A stretch of 64,000 nucleotides of DNA. Source: Bedellia somnulentella (taxonomy: Eukaryota; Arthropoda; Insecta; Lepidoptera; Bedelliidae). The position numbers and the translations under genes were made by a program. The stretch spans positions 4,998,622 to 5,062,621 of the forward strand of contig OY755189.1 in assembly GCA_963576735.1 (NCBI GenBank), written 5' to 3'. Under the pieces are notes generated by a model. The model saw nothing but the letters and a program-made list of their open reading frames with translations. It did not search any database and was not told where the DNA came from. Below are positions 10,301 to 19,950 of the stretch, one piece after another; the stretch's first letter is position 1; each line of letters opens with the position of its first letter.

Positions 10301-10667
10301 GCGCTTCGTTTCATTTACACAAAGAAAATCTAGTTTTCTTTCATCTAATTTTTCATGCATCCCTCCACACACATTCATCGTTCTAAAGCGGGTCTCTTTA
10401 GCCCACTTTTCGCCCCGTGAGGAACCACGGCGTGATGAGTGGCGAGCCACATCGCCGCCACCGCGTTTAATTGTTTGTAAACACATTCGGTTCCCACGGA
10501 AAGCAAGGGAAATATACTGTCCGCCTAGCCAGAGCCCCGCTTGACTAGGTAAGGTTATTTAGTACCCGGAGTTCACCAGGCTCCGGGACGGCGGCACGCT
10601 AACGACCAGGCTCACCCCTGGCCACGCATCCCTCGGCACGGCAGACCTTGGATTGGTGTGGGGGCTA
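7374..10667 (-). mobile_element. LINE-R, apparently full-length RTE-like non-LTR retrotransposon
   Basis: A single long frame follows a GC-rich 5' leader (about 10487-10667, unlike the AT-rich flanks). The 3' untranslated part is very short, about 25 bp, and ends in TATG repeats (CATACATACATA on plus). One APE+RT frame, a tiny 3' UTR and a microsatellite tail fit the RTE clade; the clade name is inference. No certain target duplication was found. Confidence 0.8.
7400..10486 (-). CDS. LINE-R ORF: AP-like endonuclease / reverse transcriptase (1028 aa)
   Basis: The enzyme nicks target DNA and reverse transcribes element RNA at the nick. The start is a true ATG (MCLQTIKRGG). Residues about 36-270 are an exonuclease-endonuclease-phosphatase domain: FRTMNVCGG, CVNETK, VMLGDFNGW, SMIDFVIVD and GTDHFLV supply the usual Asn, Glu, Asp/Asn, Asp and Asp-His positions. 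Residues about 540-820 are the reverse transcriptase: YRGISLLSIVGKLYAKVL, AGFRKGMGC, FIDLEKAYDRVV, GCVASPWLFNLFMDD and LLYADDQVLL (YADD active site). The basic C terminus (SRGRPRRTHLDQIEHVLKKA) recurs in all the truncated copies here. No stop or frameshift was found, so the copy may be young and competent. The stop codon lies within the 3' sequence shared with SINE-G. Confidence 0.92.
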   Translation of the reverse strand: MCLQTIKRGGGDVARHSSRRGSSRGEKWAKETRFRTMNVCGGMHEKLDERKLDFLCVNETKRKGKEVSQLGPFTAIWSGVAESDRACQGVGLLISERMAKCMKDYACVSPRLLWIKVKGGLVRMRIICVYAPDMSRSLSEREEFWNLLDDVANGCDENEKIVMLGDFNGWVGVSRNGCERVLGKFGDKRVNENVEKVIDVCLERNLCVTNTLFEHKDIHMYTRQRGSERSMIDFVIVDERLRAKVVDTRVHRGINVGTDHFLVISRFRGLCTRWRHRPKVSTTDFARIKVEKLEEDENIRYEYMKKLDDRLSCVEMKDELEIEEVWDVLKSSMVECATEVCGLSKRRNRPPTSWWAKDVKEAVGDKKKAWLDLLAIKASKRMDARVTDDVVKNSEDEYKRVKNEVKKKIEKKKRDLIEWCERKLSDNFRNNQKLFWKYIRKEKGVSQNTRVNVVRDEQGELATDESSIRRVWKNYFEGLFEKEDTSISSPIGSNVDWNDVMGDFSDSEISMEEIMKAMKSMKLGKAAGYDRINTEMLRAGKGVVASWLYFLFQKCWSSGKVPQDWCKAVIVPLYKGKGSHQEARNYRGISLLSIVGKLYAKVLIERVMNETEDKIWDVQAGFRKGMGCMVQIFSLRSITEKFLAKNRKVYCSFIDLEKAYDRVVRKCLWEVLSKFGLGSRLIRALVSLYEDSSACLNVNGENTDWFGISRVVRQGCVASPWLFNLFMDDCLTELRESDYGLRMGGFIIKCLLYADDQVLLASSVEELQEMMNIACASFEKKGMRVNVDKTKTMVFEREVNMTECVIDINGKKVEQVKEFVYLGSLFTRDGKCDEDIERRVKKGNAVNRALDSLMSSQSVSAKARMAVHDAVLVPTLMYGSECWVWQKKKHESRVNAVEMRSLRKVCNVRLCDRVRNDVSRERCGVKDDIVRKIEKGMLRWFGHIERMDDSKLVKEIYRANVEGNVVSRGRPRRTHLDQIEHVLKKAGVRSMKNKRACMKRLMDVNEAREVCQDRTKWRSIVSANPNGN

Positions 10668-10681
10668 AGATGAAAAAGCCC

Positions 10682-10800
10682 TAGCTAAGATAAAATAAAA
10701 AACATATGGTCAAATCACAAGATGTTTTTTTTTTATTTCAGTGAGGCTAAGAACCTCAGTTTACTTTCTCAGTTTGATCTAGGTACGACACTTTTTATGT
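10682..10800. repeat. Repeat shared with MITE at 5701
   Basis: CTTTCTCAGTTTGATCTAGG and its flank match 5840-5870 directly. The adjacent segment with CATATGGTCAAATCACAAGA is the reverse complement of 5765-5810. The core has flipped between the two loci. Confidence 0.6.
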
Positions 10801-11078
10801 CTAGGCCGATTAGTCTGTACAATAATTCTCTGTATTTTGTGTTTGCTTGATGTATAGGAATTTAATAAATATAACAAATACAGATAGATCTCCATAGTAA
10901 TTAAGTTTCTTTATCATCATTTTGTAGTTCTTGCGCTGCTACCACAAATGTTCTAAAGTGTATATTTTTGATATAAGGATGCATCCAGCTTCTTCTTTTT
11001 GTGCGATTATGGCTTCAATTTCTATAAAACAGACAAACCGCGAGTGATTCTTCGTCACTACAATCGTTCTATATAACA
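10801..11078. other. Intergenic, nothing recognised
   Basis: AT-rich, no frame with family features. Confidence 0.4.
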
Positions 11079-11323
11079 TACATACATTCATACATATACT
11101 CACGGCTATATTTCCCTAGAAGGGGTAACCCGAGCTAAGGAATTATAAATGAAATATATGAAATATAAGGAAATATAAAGATGGTAAAAATAAAGGTTTT
11201 TGGTAATGGGTCTCCAACCGCATCGCCCAAAAATCCAATAAAAAGCCCCAATACCCTTAGTCGCCTCTTACGACACCCGTGGGTAGAAAGGGGTAGCGAC
11301 ATTCTAAGCCGACACTACACGGT
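11079..11323 (-). mobile_element. SINE-G copy
   Basis: Near-complete, with a rearranged AT-rich patch around 11150-11175 (GAAATATATGAAATATAAGG) where consensus copies have the CCACTTTTGGAAGTTGAGTG stretch. Confidence 0.85.
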
Positions 11324-11345
11324 CATATGCTATATTTGAATATAC

Positions 11346-11533
11346 TTCATACATATACTTGTATCTAAAATCATAAGAAGGGGTACCCAAACCTTCAGAA
11401 TAAGAAAATCCTCATATTCTTTTGGAAGTTTAGTGTGGAAAAGATATTAAAAAAAGGTTCTTGAAGATAGGTCTCCAACACCAGAGCCCTAAAATCACAT
11501 AAAAGGCCTCAATATCCATATATGTCTCTTACT
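11346..11533 (-). mobile_element. SINE-G copy, diverged
   Basis: Recognisable GGTCTCCAAC core and CATACATATACT tail, with many substitutions; an old copy next to a younger one. Confidence 0.6.
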
Positions 11534-11648
11534 AGCAACTATTTTAAGCAAGAACTACTCAGCTTTATATGTATATCATGTCTATCAAAATGAGGGAAAT
11601 CTTTAGAAGGTACACGCCATTTTCATTTCTTCCCAACGTTTAGGCAGC

Positions 11649-11940
11649 CGTGATAGTCACAATGGGTAGAATGACCGCCCGTAAATTCAGACAGGCGTGA
11701 GTTCGAATTCCCGGGTCGGGCCTACACTAATTTATATATTCTAAAGTAATACGTGTGGTTCATTTATCATGGTTGTTAACGGTGAGGGAAAACACCACGA
11801 GGAAACAAACATGACTAAGTTTTACTTTGTCTTGTGACAGTGTATTCGTACCAAACACGATAAGGATGCCCCTTATCAAGTGAGTACACTGTCCAAGCAA
11901 AAACGTGGGTAATCTGAACACCAGGTGACGATGTCAGCCT
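11649..11940 (+). mobile_element. SINE-T copy, 3' truncated
   Basis: Head GTGATAGTCACAATGGGTAG, B-box-like GAGTTCGAATTCC, family middle GTTGTTAACGGTGAGGGAAA. It stops after the GAACACCAGGTGAC segment. Confidence 0.8.
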
Positions 11941-12264
11941 AGAAGAACACATAGCAAGAACTGTCATATCTTTGCCAGAGAATTGGTGGCACAAACAATT
12001 AAAAAAATATAATTTCTTCATTCCCTATGTTTAAAACTCCCTATGTATTAAAGTTTGTTATATGGAATATTGTGGAAAGCAATACCATTACCATCTTCTC
12101 TTTTGTAGAGTTAAGATGTACTTTTACCCACTGTTTTTTTTATTTACAGACGAATCTGATAAAACATGTAATATTATTAAAGAATAATCAAGTGTATTTA
12201 ACACCATGTCTCTATGCTGGGTTGTGTTGAAATTAGAATGTGTTTATGTTCAGAAATAACAAAC

Positions 12265-12541
12265 CTGCAGACAAGCACGAGCACTATTTTATCGACACGA
12301 AAACGGTTAGAATAAGATAGCAGTATACGATACTAAGTAAGTGCGTAAGAGATGGCTGCTTTATCCCACGCGATAACTAGTTTAAACACCGCTCGTGCTT
12401 GCCCTTCTGGAGGCCTAGCACGAGCACTATTATATCTTCACAATATCGGTTAGAATGTGATATCACTATACGATACTAAGTAACTGCGTAAGAGATGGCA
12501 GTTTCATACCACGCGATATCTAGTTAAATGGTCACTTGTAC
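12265..12541. mobile_element. Two tandem copies of a ~140-bp MITE
   Basis: Copy 1 (12265-12410) has inverted ends AAGCACGAGC / GCTCGTGCTT. Copy 2 (12411-12541) follows directly and is more diverged, sharing GGTTAGAATG(T/A)GAT and GCGTAAGAGATGGC. A third copy lies at 63316-63460. Confidence 0.75.
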
Positions 12542-12557
12542 TAGCTATGCTGGTGGA

Positions 12558-12563
12558 TTTATT
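12558..12563 (-). terminator. Likely poly(A) signal of CCE-B
   Basis: AATAAA on the minus strand, about 135 bp beyond the KDEL stop codon; the first canonical hexamer found. Confidence 0.5.
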
Positions 12564-12696
12564 GACATTACTATATATAAAAATATGCAATATTTATCAT
12601 TAAAACAAAATCTGCCTACCCCAAAGAATACTAATGGCGTAAAACAAAGTCAGGCATTCAAACTATGAGAGCTTAAATATTAATGTATTTAATTGT

Positions 12697-12895
12697 TTAA
12701 AGTTCATCCTTCAAATCTTTCACGACACCATCAATGGCTTCTTGTCGATGCTTCTCAATGAACTCATCCCAAAATTTCACTCGCTCATCATGGAGATTGG
12801 TCTTCATTTCCAAATCATCATTTATAAGGAGACACTCTTTGTTTTCACTTGTTGCTGGTGTCCAAATGAAGTCTTCTCCTGGTGGGGTGGGATTC
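12697..12895 (-). CDS. CCE-B exon 3, C terminus with KDEL
   Basis: The last 65 codons of CCE-B after acceptor TGTGTCTTACAG. The junction reads TG-NPTPPGEDFIWTP, the usual family position of this intron (phase 2). The helix KFWDEFIEKHRQEAIDGVV is typical of the C-terminal end of these enzymes. The protein ends VVKDLKDEL-stop: a perfect KDEL, the signal recognised by the Erd2/KDEL receptor for return to the endoplasmic reticulum. Only about 33 bp separate the acceptor from a SINE-G in the intron. With exons 1 and 2 the protein is 585 aa, a normal length for the family. Confidence 0.93.
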
Positions 12896-12928
12896 CTGTA
12901 AGACACAATGGTTTTAAAGAATGGATAC

Positions 12929-13171
12929 TGTGTGATGTCGCCTTAGAATAGCACTACCTCATTTTTCCCCATGGGTGATCGTAAGAGGCGAGTAAGGATA
13001 TCGGTTTTTTTAAGTGATTTTTGGGCGATGCGGTTGGAGACCCATTACCAAAAACATTTAATTGACAATCTTTTCCCTACTGTATTTCCAAAAGTGTCTG
13101 AAGATTTTCTGATTCTTTAGCTCTGGCTTCCCCTTTTAGGGATTAGTAGCCGTGAGGATATGTATGTATGT
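12929..13171 (+). mobile_element. SINE-G copy beside CCE-B exon 3
   Basis: Near-complete, head GTGATGTCGCCTTAGAATAG, tail ATATGTATGTATG. It is antisense to CCE-B and about 33 bp from the exon 3 acceptor, so it may contain the branch point. Confidence 0.85.
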
Positions 13172-13290
13172 TATAAAAAAGAAGAACATGGTTTTGATTT
13201 TATAGTCCAATCATGCTAGCTAGGTTACGTAGACATTATAATTATAAAAAGAAAAAAGAGATTGGCTTTTTTATAAGAATGTGTTTTTGA

Positions 13291-13539
13291 CATACATACA
13301 TACATATACTCTCGGCTATAAATCCCTAGAAGGGGTAGCCAGAGCTAAGGAACTAAAAGTTCCTCAGCCACTTTTGGAAAGTTGAGTGGGGAAAAGAAGC
13401 AAAATAAAAGTTGTTGGTGATGGGTCTCCAACCGCATCGCCCAATAATCCCTTAAAAGCCCCAATACCGTTAGTCGCCTCTTACGTACACCCACCGGCAG
13501 AAATGGGGTAGGGTTATTCTAAGCCAAAACTACACAGCA
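13291..13539 (-). mobile_element. SINE-G copy
   Basis: Full-length with tail (CATA)n on the left and head TGCTGTGTAGTTTTGGC. A short diverged piece of the same family follows at 13597-13630. Confidence 0.88.
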
Positions 13540-14313
13540 ATACATTTTGATATTTAAAAAAAAGGATAACCAGATGATTTATATGATACAATCTTTTACT
13601 CACGGCTAATAGCCCAAAAAGGGAAGAACCTTAAAACTTTAACCTTTAACCTTAGAATTATTAATATCACACACATAATATTCTAATAACTCACTATTTA
13701 CTATTATTACTATTATATATCTTTACTAATATACATATATAGAGATATACTGCATTTGTTCAATCTACATGAAAAGATTCTTACAATACTACCCTCTTCT
13801 TAATAAAATCTTTCATTTATAAAAACCTACAACGTTCGGACCCAACATGGGCTATACATTAACACGCTCAATTCCATAAGGGTGGCAGTGACAGAATATT
13901 ATATGTGCCAAAAATACTTCCCGTTCGTAGCTGGGGCACTAGTAATTTTATATAACGGTTGTGTAGTACTCCAACATTATCACTCATGAGACAGTAGATA
14001 TCCATTGCTAGAGGCTATAATAGACCTTTCTAAAAAGATCTCTACTACTGTAAGTGTATTTGAATGTGAATTATATGACTAATATTATTATAATATCGTA
14101 AACAAAAATGTAAATGTCATGTATTCTGTCATAATATCTTGTCTTATTTAACATAAAATAGTGGTTTAATTAATTTCAAATAGTACATAACGTATAAATA
14201 AGATACACAAATACGTTTCAGATATCAGCCTTAAGCCTGTAAACCATTAATTCAGTACATTATCATATCGGCTGTAGGAGAAAAACATATAATTGAAGGA
14301 GTTATTAACTTAC
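13540..14313 (-). other. Rest of CCE-B intron 2
   Basis: AT-rich intron; apart from the small SINE-G piece near 13600 I see no repeat or frame. Confidence 0.5.
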
Positions 14314-15668
14314 CCAGTCTTCGCAAAGTTGGTATAAAGTCGAACCATATTTCTTATAACATTTATATCATCCGAATCATTTTCTTCTAAAGCTTTAATA
14401 TACTCCTGTTTCAAAGGTTTGCAAACAAACAAGTAACATAATTCGTCTCTCATACTTGCCCCCCAAGCTCCATCAATGACGTAAGCATTCTTTACAGTTG
14501 TCTTCTTCATCAAGTTGAATTCCCCACTGTAATCAAATGAATAATAGTAGACAGGTGACACAGATTCATTAGCATATGTCCTGACCGTATAATCTATATG
14601 ATAAAATTGTATTGTGTCTCCGATATACGTCATGTATTCTCCTGGGTTACTGACTTTAATATATCCTTCTTCAAAATAAAAGTCTTTGATCTCGCCAACA
14701 GCGTGATGATAAACATTATCATTGATTTTGAAATGGTATCCAGTCCTGATTGGAAAAATAAACATAAAGTCTCTATCAGCAAATGTCAAGTATTGTGGTT
14801 TACGTAAATATCTTTCACACAGTTGTATTGCTTCTCGTGAGTTGTAGCCAATCATAACAGGAATTTTGTGACGTGTCGAGCTATCTGGAAGTTTAGTTAT
14901 AACAGCATCGGGGTGATCATGTTCAAGGACTGGTATGAAAGGAACAATTCCTACTTGTTTTGCTCTCGCTTCGTCAGCGTTAACTGATCCCAATTCTGCT
15001 TCTGTTAGATTCATGGCTGGAAAATAATTAAGATTTTTTATCAACGCTGCACTCGTTGCAGACCCATATTCGAGAAATTTGGCTAAATCTTGGGCTCTTA
15101 TTTTACCACCATTATTAAAATAGACCGGACTGAAGGAAGTTCCACTTTGGAGGATGGCACTGTTGAACAAGCCTTCGGTTTTTGGGGAGTGTAATAATAT
15201 ATCAACAATGACTGCACCACCTTGATTTCCCATTAATGTAATTTTATTGGGGTCTCCACCAAAATTATTAATATTTTTCTTTATCCATTTCAAAGCTAAA
15301 ATAACATCTTTAAGTCCATTGTTCCCTGGCAAGAGGTCATCTTCAAATGATAGAAATCCTAGTACTCCGAGTCTGTGATTAATGGTAACAATAATAATAT
15401 CCTCTTTCATAAAGAAATCTGGTGAATAATCTTTCGTGAGGTTGTACGTCATTCGGAAATTTTCATTTAAGAGAAATACGATTACAGGAAAATTTAAAGT
15501 TTCATCTGTTGGCAGTTTCGGCGTTTGGATGTTTAAATTAAGGCAGTCTTCGTCGCCATAAAATCCTTGATTCTTAGCTGGTCTGTTAGGTAAGAAGAGT
15601 TGGGCACAAGCGTGCCTCTCTTTCTTGCAGTTTAAAACATCTGGCCACCCTGGATGAGGTTTTGGAGG
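14314..15668 (-). CDS. CCE-B exon 2, catalytic-domain exon of a dead carboxylesterase
   Basis: Codons 69-519 and two bases of the next, from acceptor TTATTTCAG to donor ACTGG|GTAAGT. The fold markers are all present: YGDEDCLNLNIQTP, PDFFMKEDIIIVTINHRLGV, LPGNNGLKDVILALKWI, AILQSGTSF, and DELCYLF. The chemistry is not. The elbow reads GNQGGA (Gln about residue 217 in place of Ser). The histidine position in WGASMRDELCYLF is Met (about 474). The oxyanion segment is VIVFLLNENF, not HGGGF. The acidic triad member survives in IGYNSREAI (Glu about 347). Ester hydrolysis by the family mechanism is therefore not expected. With a signal peptide and KDEL the product should be an ER-lumenal, non-catalytic binding or chaperone-like protein; that role is inference. 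It is closest in the window to CCE-C, sharing FLSFEDDLLPGN and GLKD. Confidence 0.96.
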
Positions 15669-15690
15669 CTGAAATAAAGATATTTTGTTA

Positions 15691-15779
15691 ATAAATAAAG
15701 AATAAATAAAGGAAAGAAAAATTTCGACAGGCGGGGAGTAATAATCCCCACATGATGTTTTCATGAACAAAAATATTTA
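15691..15779 (-). mobile_element. SINE-F copy, strongly deleted
   Basis: Only the head, with TCATGTGGGG changed to ATCATGTGGGG, and one tail arm remain. The copy is flanked by the 13-bp target duplication AGATATTTTGTTA (15678-15690 and 15780-15792). The insertion is about 20 bp from the CCE-B exon 2 acceptor, on the intron side. Confidence 0.8.
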
Positions 15780-15952
15780 AGATATTTTGTTACTTTATAC
15801 TCGGCATCTTTTGAACACAATTCATACACTAAAGTTGTTAAAATTAAAAGTGGTATAAAAAAGGACATTTCAAGGTTTTTTTTATTAAATGGGATTTTAA
15901 CGTGAATCAGAGAACATGTAAGGGGCTGAAATAAATGTAAGGTAGGCAAGAG

Positions 15953-16023
15953 TATGGTGTTAGGATTGAAGAAAGTGACGCTTACCACATTACATTATGG
16001 TGTTAAGATTGAAGAAAGTGGCG
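15953..16023. repeat. 28-bp direct repeat
   Basis: TATGGTGTTAGGATTGAAGA at 15953 recurs with two changes at 15996. Confidence 0.7.
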
Positions 16024-17304
16024 ACCATTGCAAATACCAATACCAAAAACCATCTTGTGACTTAATCGTGAGTAGCTAAAATATATATATCCAAATGTTG
16101 GTTACGTGATCCAGAAGACTCTCTTTTTACTATCTTTTTTATTTATATATATTATATAATAATATATTTTAGCTAGTTATTATTAAGGTTACACAACCTG
16201 TGTTTGTTTTCAGTGTTCTTTTAATTATATTTCGTACTCTCAGAACGAAAGAGGCTCAACTCAAAAATAGTGATATTGAGTTACAATCATAGAGAGACAT
16301 AAAAAGGTATGCTCAATCCGACGAATAGTAAAACAAAGGCTCTTATTAGTGCCTTTGTTTTAGAACATATTTTTTTATATCCCTATGAACGTAACTCAAT
16401 ATCACTGTAACTTAACACACATTACACACACTACACACATTTATCATTCAAGTATCATCAATTATCATCACTATTAAATTCTATTCTTTTCTCAATTGTT
16501 TAGCATTTTTACATATATATTTTTTTTCTTTTTTCTGTTGTTATTCATTTTGTCTTTAGATAGTTTAGTTTTTTTTTCTTTTGAATTAACTGTGTGTGTA
16601 TCTTGTTTTAACTTGTGATCATCTGTTATTGGCCTTATTTACTGTACTGTTTCAACTTACTATATAATATGTATTGCTGTTGATGATCCTTATGTAATAA
16701 ATAAATCTATACTAATATTATAAAGAGGAAAGGTTTGATTTTTTGTTTGTTTGTTTGTTTGTTTGAATTGAATAGGCTCCAAAACTACTGGACGGATTTT
16801 AAAAATTCTTTCACTGTTTTAATGCTACACTATTTCCGAGTGACATAGGCTATATTTCATTTTCAAAAAATTAGGGATCCTTACGTAAACTTCAAAAATG
16901 TAACCCAAGGTTTTGTAGAAATACCAAAAAAAAACCTTACATCGCGTGCGCTGCGAAAACTATTGACAATAGAATAAAATTATGTACTAAAATTTTATAG
17001 AACACATTATTATCTAAAAAAAATGCAAGACAGCATGTCTCTAACTATTATAGTTATCTCACAACAAGCGTCATTATATAAAATTATTTAAAAATTAAAT
17101 TAAAATCCTGCTTTAGAAAAGGCTCTTTATTTGTACCTATCTAATCCTTATAAAAAACGTATATATTATTTCAGACTACTTCAATACCCTTATATTACTT
17201 TTTGAATTATTCAATTCGAACATTCGATTAGCTATGCATAGTAAGTTGTTGCAGGCGTCACGAAAGGGTACGGGAGGCTGCTTATCAAAGAGTAAAAGCA
17301 AAAT

Positions 17305-17625
17305 TTGATTGTAGCGACTATTATCACTGGCCCAGCAGCCGGTCAATTAGCTCATATACCGAGGATACCGATGATTCCAACTGATCTGCCAATTCCATTT
17401 AAACGGCTACAATTTCCGGTTAAAACATCTTTTGCTTTAACAATTAATAAGTCCCAAGGCCAAACCTTCAAATTAGTAGGGATTGACCTGCGAAAGAATT
17501 GTTTTACTCGCGGTCTACTGTACGTTGGCCTGTCGCGGGTGGGAGCCCCTGAACATCAATTTATTTTGCTGCCCCAAAATACAACAACGTCAAATATTGT
17601 TTACAGGGAAGCTCTAACTCTATAA
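17305..17625 (+). pseudogene. Helitron Rep/helicase C-terminal remnant
   Basis: The frame contains LQFPVKTSFALTINKSQGQT and RGLLYVGLSRV, the last helicase motifs of Pif1-like helicases found in Helitron proteins. It ends at a natural-looking stop. The Rep nuclease and helicase motifs I-IV are absent, so the copy is non-autonomous. In a complete element this domain unwinds DNA during rolling-circle transposition. Confidence 0.85.
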
Positions 17626-17710
17626 ATTGAATGGCTTTTGATGTAATTACTCATTATAAAAAATAAAAAAAATAAAAAAATATATCTAAATATAAATACA
17701 AAAAAATATA

Positions 17711-17960
17711 ACATACATACATACATATACTCACGGCTATAAATCCCTAGAAGGCGTAGCCAGAGCTAAGGAATCAGAAATTCCTCAGCCACTTTTGGAA
17801 GTTGTGTGGGGAAATGATGGTGAAATAAAGGTTGTCGGTGATGGGTCACCAACCGCATCGCCCAAAAATCCCTCAAAAGCCCCAAAACCATTAGTCGCCT
17901 GTTACGTACACCCACCGGAAGAAATGGGGTAGTGCTATTCTAAGCCGACACTACACAGCA
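17711..17960 (-). mobile_element. SINE-G copy inside the Helitron
   Basis: Full-length. The flanking repeat AAAAAAATATAACAT on both sides is the target duplication, so it inserted after the Helitron. Confidence 0.9.
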
Positions 17961-18179
17961 AAAAAATATAACATAGCTTAAAACTTAAAAAAAATATATT
18001 AAAATAATAATACATGTAATAAAATAAAAAACAAAATGTTAATGAAAATTCATGCCCGAGCGAAGCCGGGACGGGCTGCTAGTAAATAAATAAATCACTA
18101 TTTTTGACTTGAGCCTCTTTCGTTCTGAGTACGATTTATTTAAGTGCATCTGTAAAGATGGAATGTCAGGTTGAAATAG

Positions 18180-18404
18180 CAATAACCCGTTTTCCTTCGC
18201 TTTTCCTGTGAGTGTTGTACAAAGTGACTCTTAGTCTTATTGAGGTATTTTTGAGCTATTCAGTGACGTGGTTGGAGACCGATAACCAATCATGCTTTGT
18301 TTTACCAGCTTTTCCTCAGTCAGCTTCAAAATGTGGCTGATGTATTTCAAATCCTGAAGCCGTGATTATCCAGTTTGGGTATTTATAGCCATGACTATAT
18401 TTAT
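18180..18404 (+). mobile_element. SINE-G copy, old and diverged
   Basis: GTGGTTGGAGACCGATAACC core and GCCATGACTATATTTATAC tail are recognisable; the rest is heavily mutated. Confidence 0.55.
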
Positions 18405-18422
18405 ACAGAATAACTGAGTTAA

Positions 18423-18678
18423 GTGCCGAGTAGTGACGGATTAAAATTTCACTACCTCTTTCTACCCATGGGTGTTGTAGGAGGCGACTTTGGGTATGGG
18501 GCTTTTTTAAGTGGTTTTTGGGCGATGCGGTTGGAGACCAATCACCCTCGATACTTTATTTCTACCATCTTGTCCCCTATCAACATGCAAATGTGGCTGA
18601 GGAATTTCTAGCCCTGGGGCCCTGGTTACTCCTTTTTAATATTTTTGGCCGTGAGTATATGTACGTATGTATGTATGT
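18423..18678 (+). mobile_element. SINE-G copy
   Basis: Near-complete, of the sub-type with CTACCCATGGGTGTTGTA, ending GTGAGTATATGTACGTATG. A 5'-truncated second piece follows at 18691-18779. Confidence 0.82.
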
Positions 18679-18690
18679 TAATGAAGTTTC

Positions 18691-18779
18691 ACATGTGTGC
18701 CTTTCCTTAGCTGAAAAGTTTCTAGCTCTAAAGCCATGGCTACCCCTTTTTGGTATTTATGGCCGTAGGTATATATGTT
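18691..18779 (+). mobile_element. SINE-G 3' fragment
   Basis: Only the last ~90 bp (AAAGCCATGGCTACCCC to GGTATATATG). Confidence 0.65.
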
Positions 18780-18839
18780 AAGTAAGTATGCATATAATTA
18801 ACTAAATAAGTAAGAAGACCCATAGTTTTTGATAGCTTC

Positions 18840-19063
18840 TATATAAATCCCTAGATGGGGTAGCCAGAGCTATAGAATTAGAAATTCCTCAGTCACTTTT
18901 GGAAAGTTAAGTGGGTTAAAGATGGTAAAAAAAGGTCGTTGGTGATGGGTCTCCAGCCTCATCGCCCAAAAATCCCTTAAAAGCCCCAATACCGTTAGTT
19001 GCCTCTTACGTACACCCACCGGAAGAAATGGGGTAGTGCTATTCTAAGCTGACACTCCACAGC
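18840..19063 (-). mobile_element. SINE-G copy
   Basis: The complete core and head are present; the CATA tail is reduced to TATAAATCCC. Confidence 0.82.
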
Positions 19064-19089
19064 TATAAAGTTAGAAGCTTGATAGCTTC

Positions 19090-19707
19090 CAATATCGAGT
19101 ATAATACAATTCCTAAATTTAATATCGAATGAGAAACACAAGGTTATTAGTTATCCTATGTCAAACTGCACCGTATTGTTCCGAAAGCTATAATATCAAA
19201 TCGTGGGGTAAATAAATTGATGGTTTAAAAGTATTGCAAGGAAGAATAAAAAGGCTAGTCTGCAGAGTAAGTATTAAATAAAAATAAAAATGTTTATTTG
19301 ATAAGGCATATGTACAGGTACAGTACAGAATTGAACACGGGTTCCCAAACTAGGCAAGCCTGTATTTTGGGAAACCAGTTGACAGTTTGTATTTACACTG
19401 TTAATTGAATTTAATTACACAAAATAGATGAACATTTAAGTTTAAAGGAAAGGAAAAATATTTTATTGTTTATAAAAGATAGACGATACATGACTCAAGA
19501 CATCATATGCTATGCCAAAGCTGTCGGTTTTTACTCAGTGCTCGACATAAATCATAAAAATAGTAGCAGTTTTTTTTATCTAACTTTAATTTACATTTAT
19601 CCATTTACCATATGATTCTTCACACTATTTGTCCTTTATATACACTGAGAAAACTTTATATTTGGTAACAGTTTTTGTTATCAGAAGTTTTCTTATTATT
19701 CTTATTG
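19090..19707. other. Intron segment with possible LINE 3'-end remnant
   Basis: AAATAAAAATAAAAATG followed by TTTATTTGATAAGGCATATG at 19280-19330 looks like the tail and 3' UTR of a minus-strand non-LTR element. No frame supports this. The remainder is featureless. Confidence 0.35.
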
Positions 19708-19931
19708 CCATTTAGTGCCAGCTTAGAATGTCACTACGTTATACGTACGTACACTATGTACTAAGAGTACGGGACTCTTTTAAGTGGTATTTGGGTGATG
19801 AGGTTACCAACGACACTTTATTTCTACTTCCACTTTACTTCCTTCTTAACTTAACTTCCAAATTAGACTTAGGAGTTTCTAGCTCTGAAGCTCTGGCTAC
19901 CTCTTTTTGGGATTTATGGCCGTAATTATAA
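19708..19931 (+). mobile_element. SINE-G copy, diverged
   Basis: CAGCTTAGAATGTCACTAC head and GGGATTTATGGCCGTAATTA end are visible; the tail lacks TATG repeats. Confidence 0.65.
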
Positions 19932-19950
19932 TATGGAGCATGTGTTTTTT

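Larger units (their letters stand above)
16706..18082 (+). mobile_element. Helitron, decayed
   Basis: It starts TCTATACTAATATTATAAAG directly after an A and ends with the hairpin CCCGAGCGAAGCCGGG plus CTGCTAG directly before a T. This matches the Helitron signature: 5' TC, 3' hairpin and CTAG, insertion between A and T. It keeps a fragment of helicase coding sequence (17305-17625) and carries an inserted SINE-G. It lies in CCE-B intron 1. Confidence 0.88.
16233..18133. mobile_element. TIR element split by a Helitron
   Basis: About 40 bp at 16233-16275 (GAACGAAAGAGGCTCAACTC) recurs inverted at 18094-18133. A second inverted pair (AGTGATATTGAGTTAC / GTAACTCAATATCACT) lies at 16270 and 16390. 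An older MITE-like element appears to have received the Helitron. Confidence 0.55.

Noticed and set aside
7334..10544. Many plus-strand open frames of 70-190 codons
   Set aside because: They are antisense shadows of the long LINE-R frame.
17305..17625. Cellular Pif1-type helicase gene
   Set aside because: Only the last helicase motifs are present, inside clear Helitron ends.
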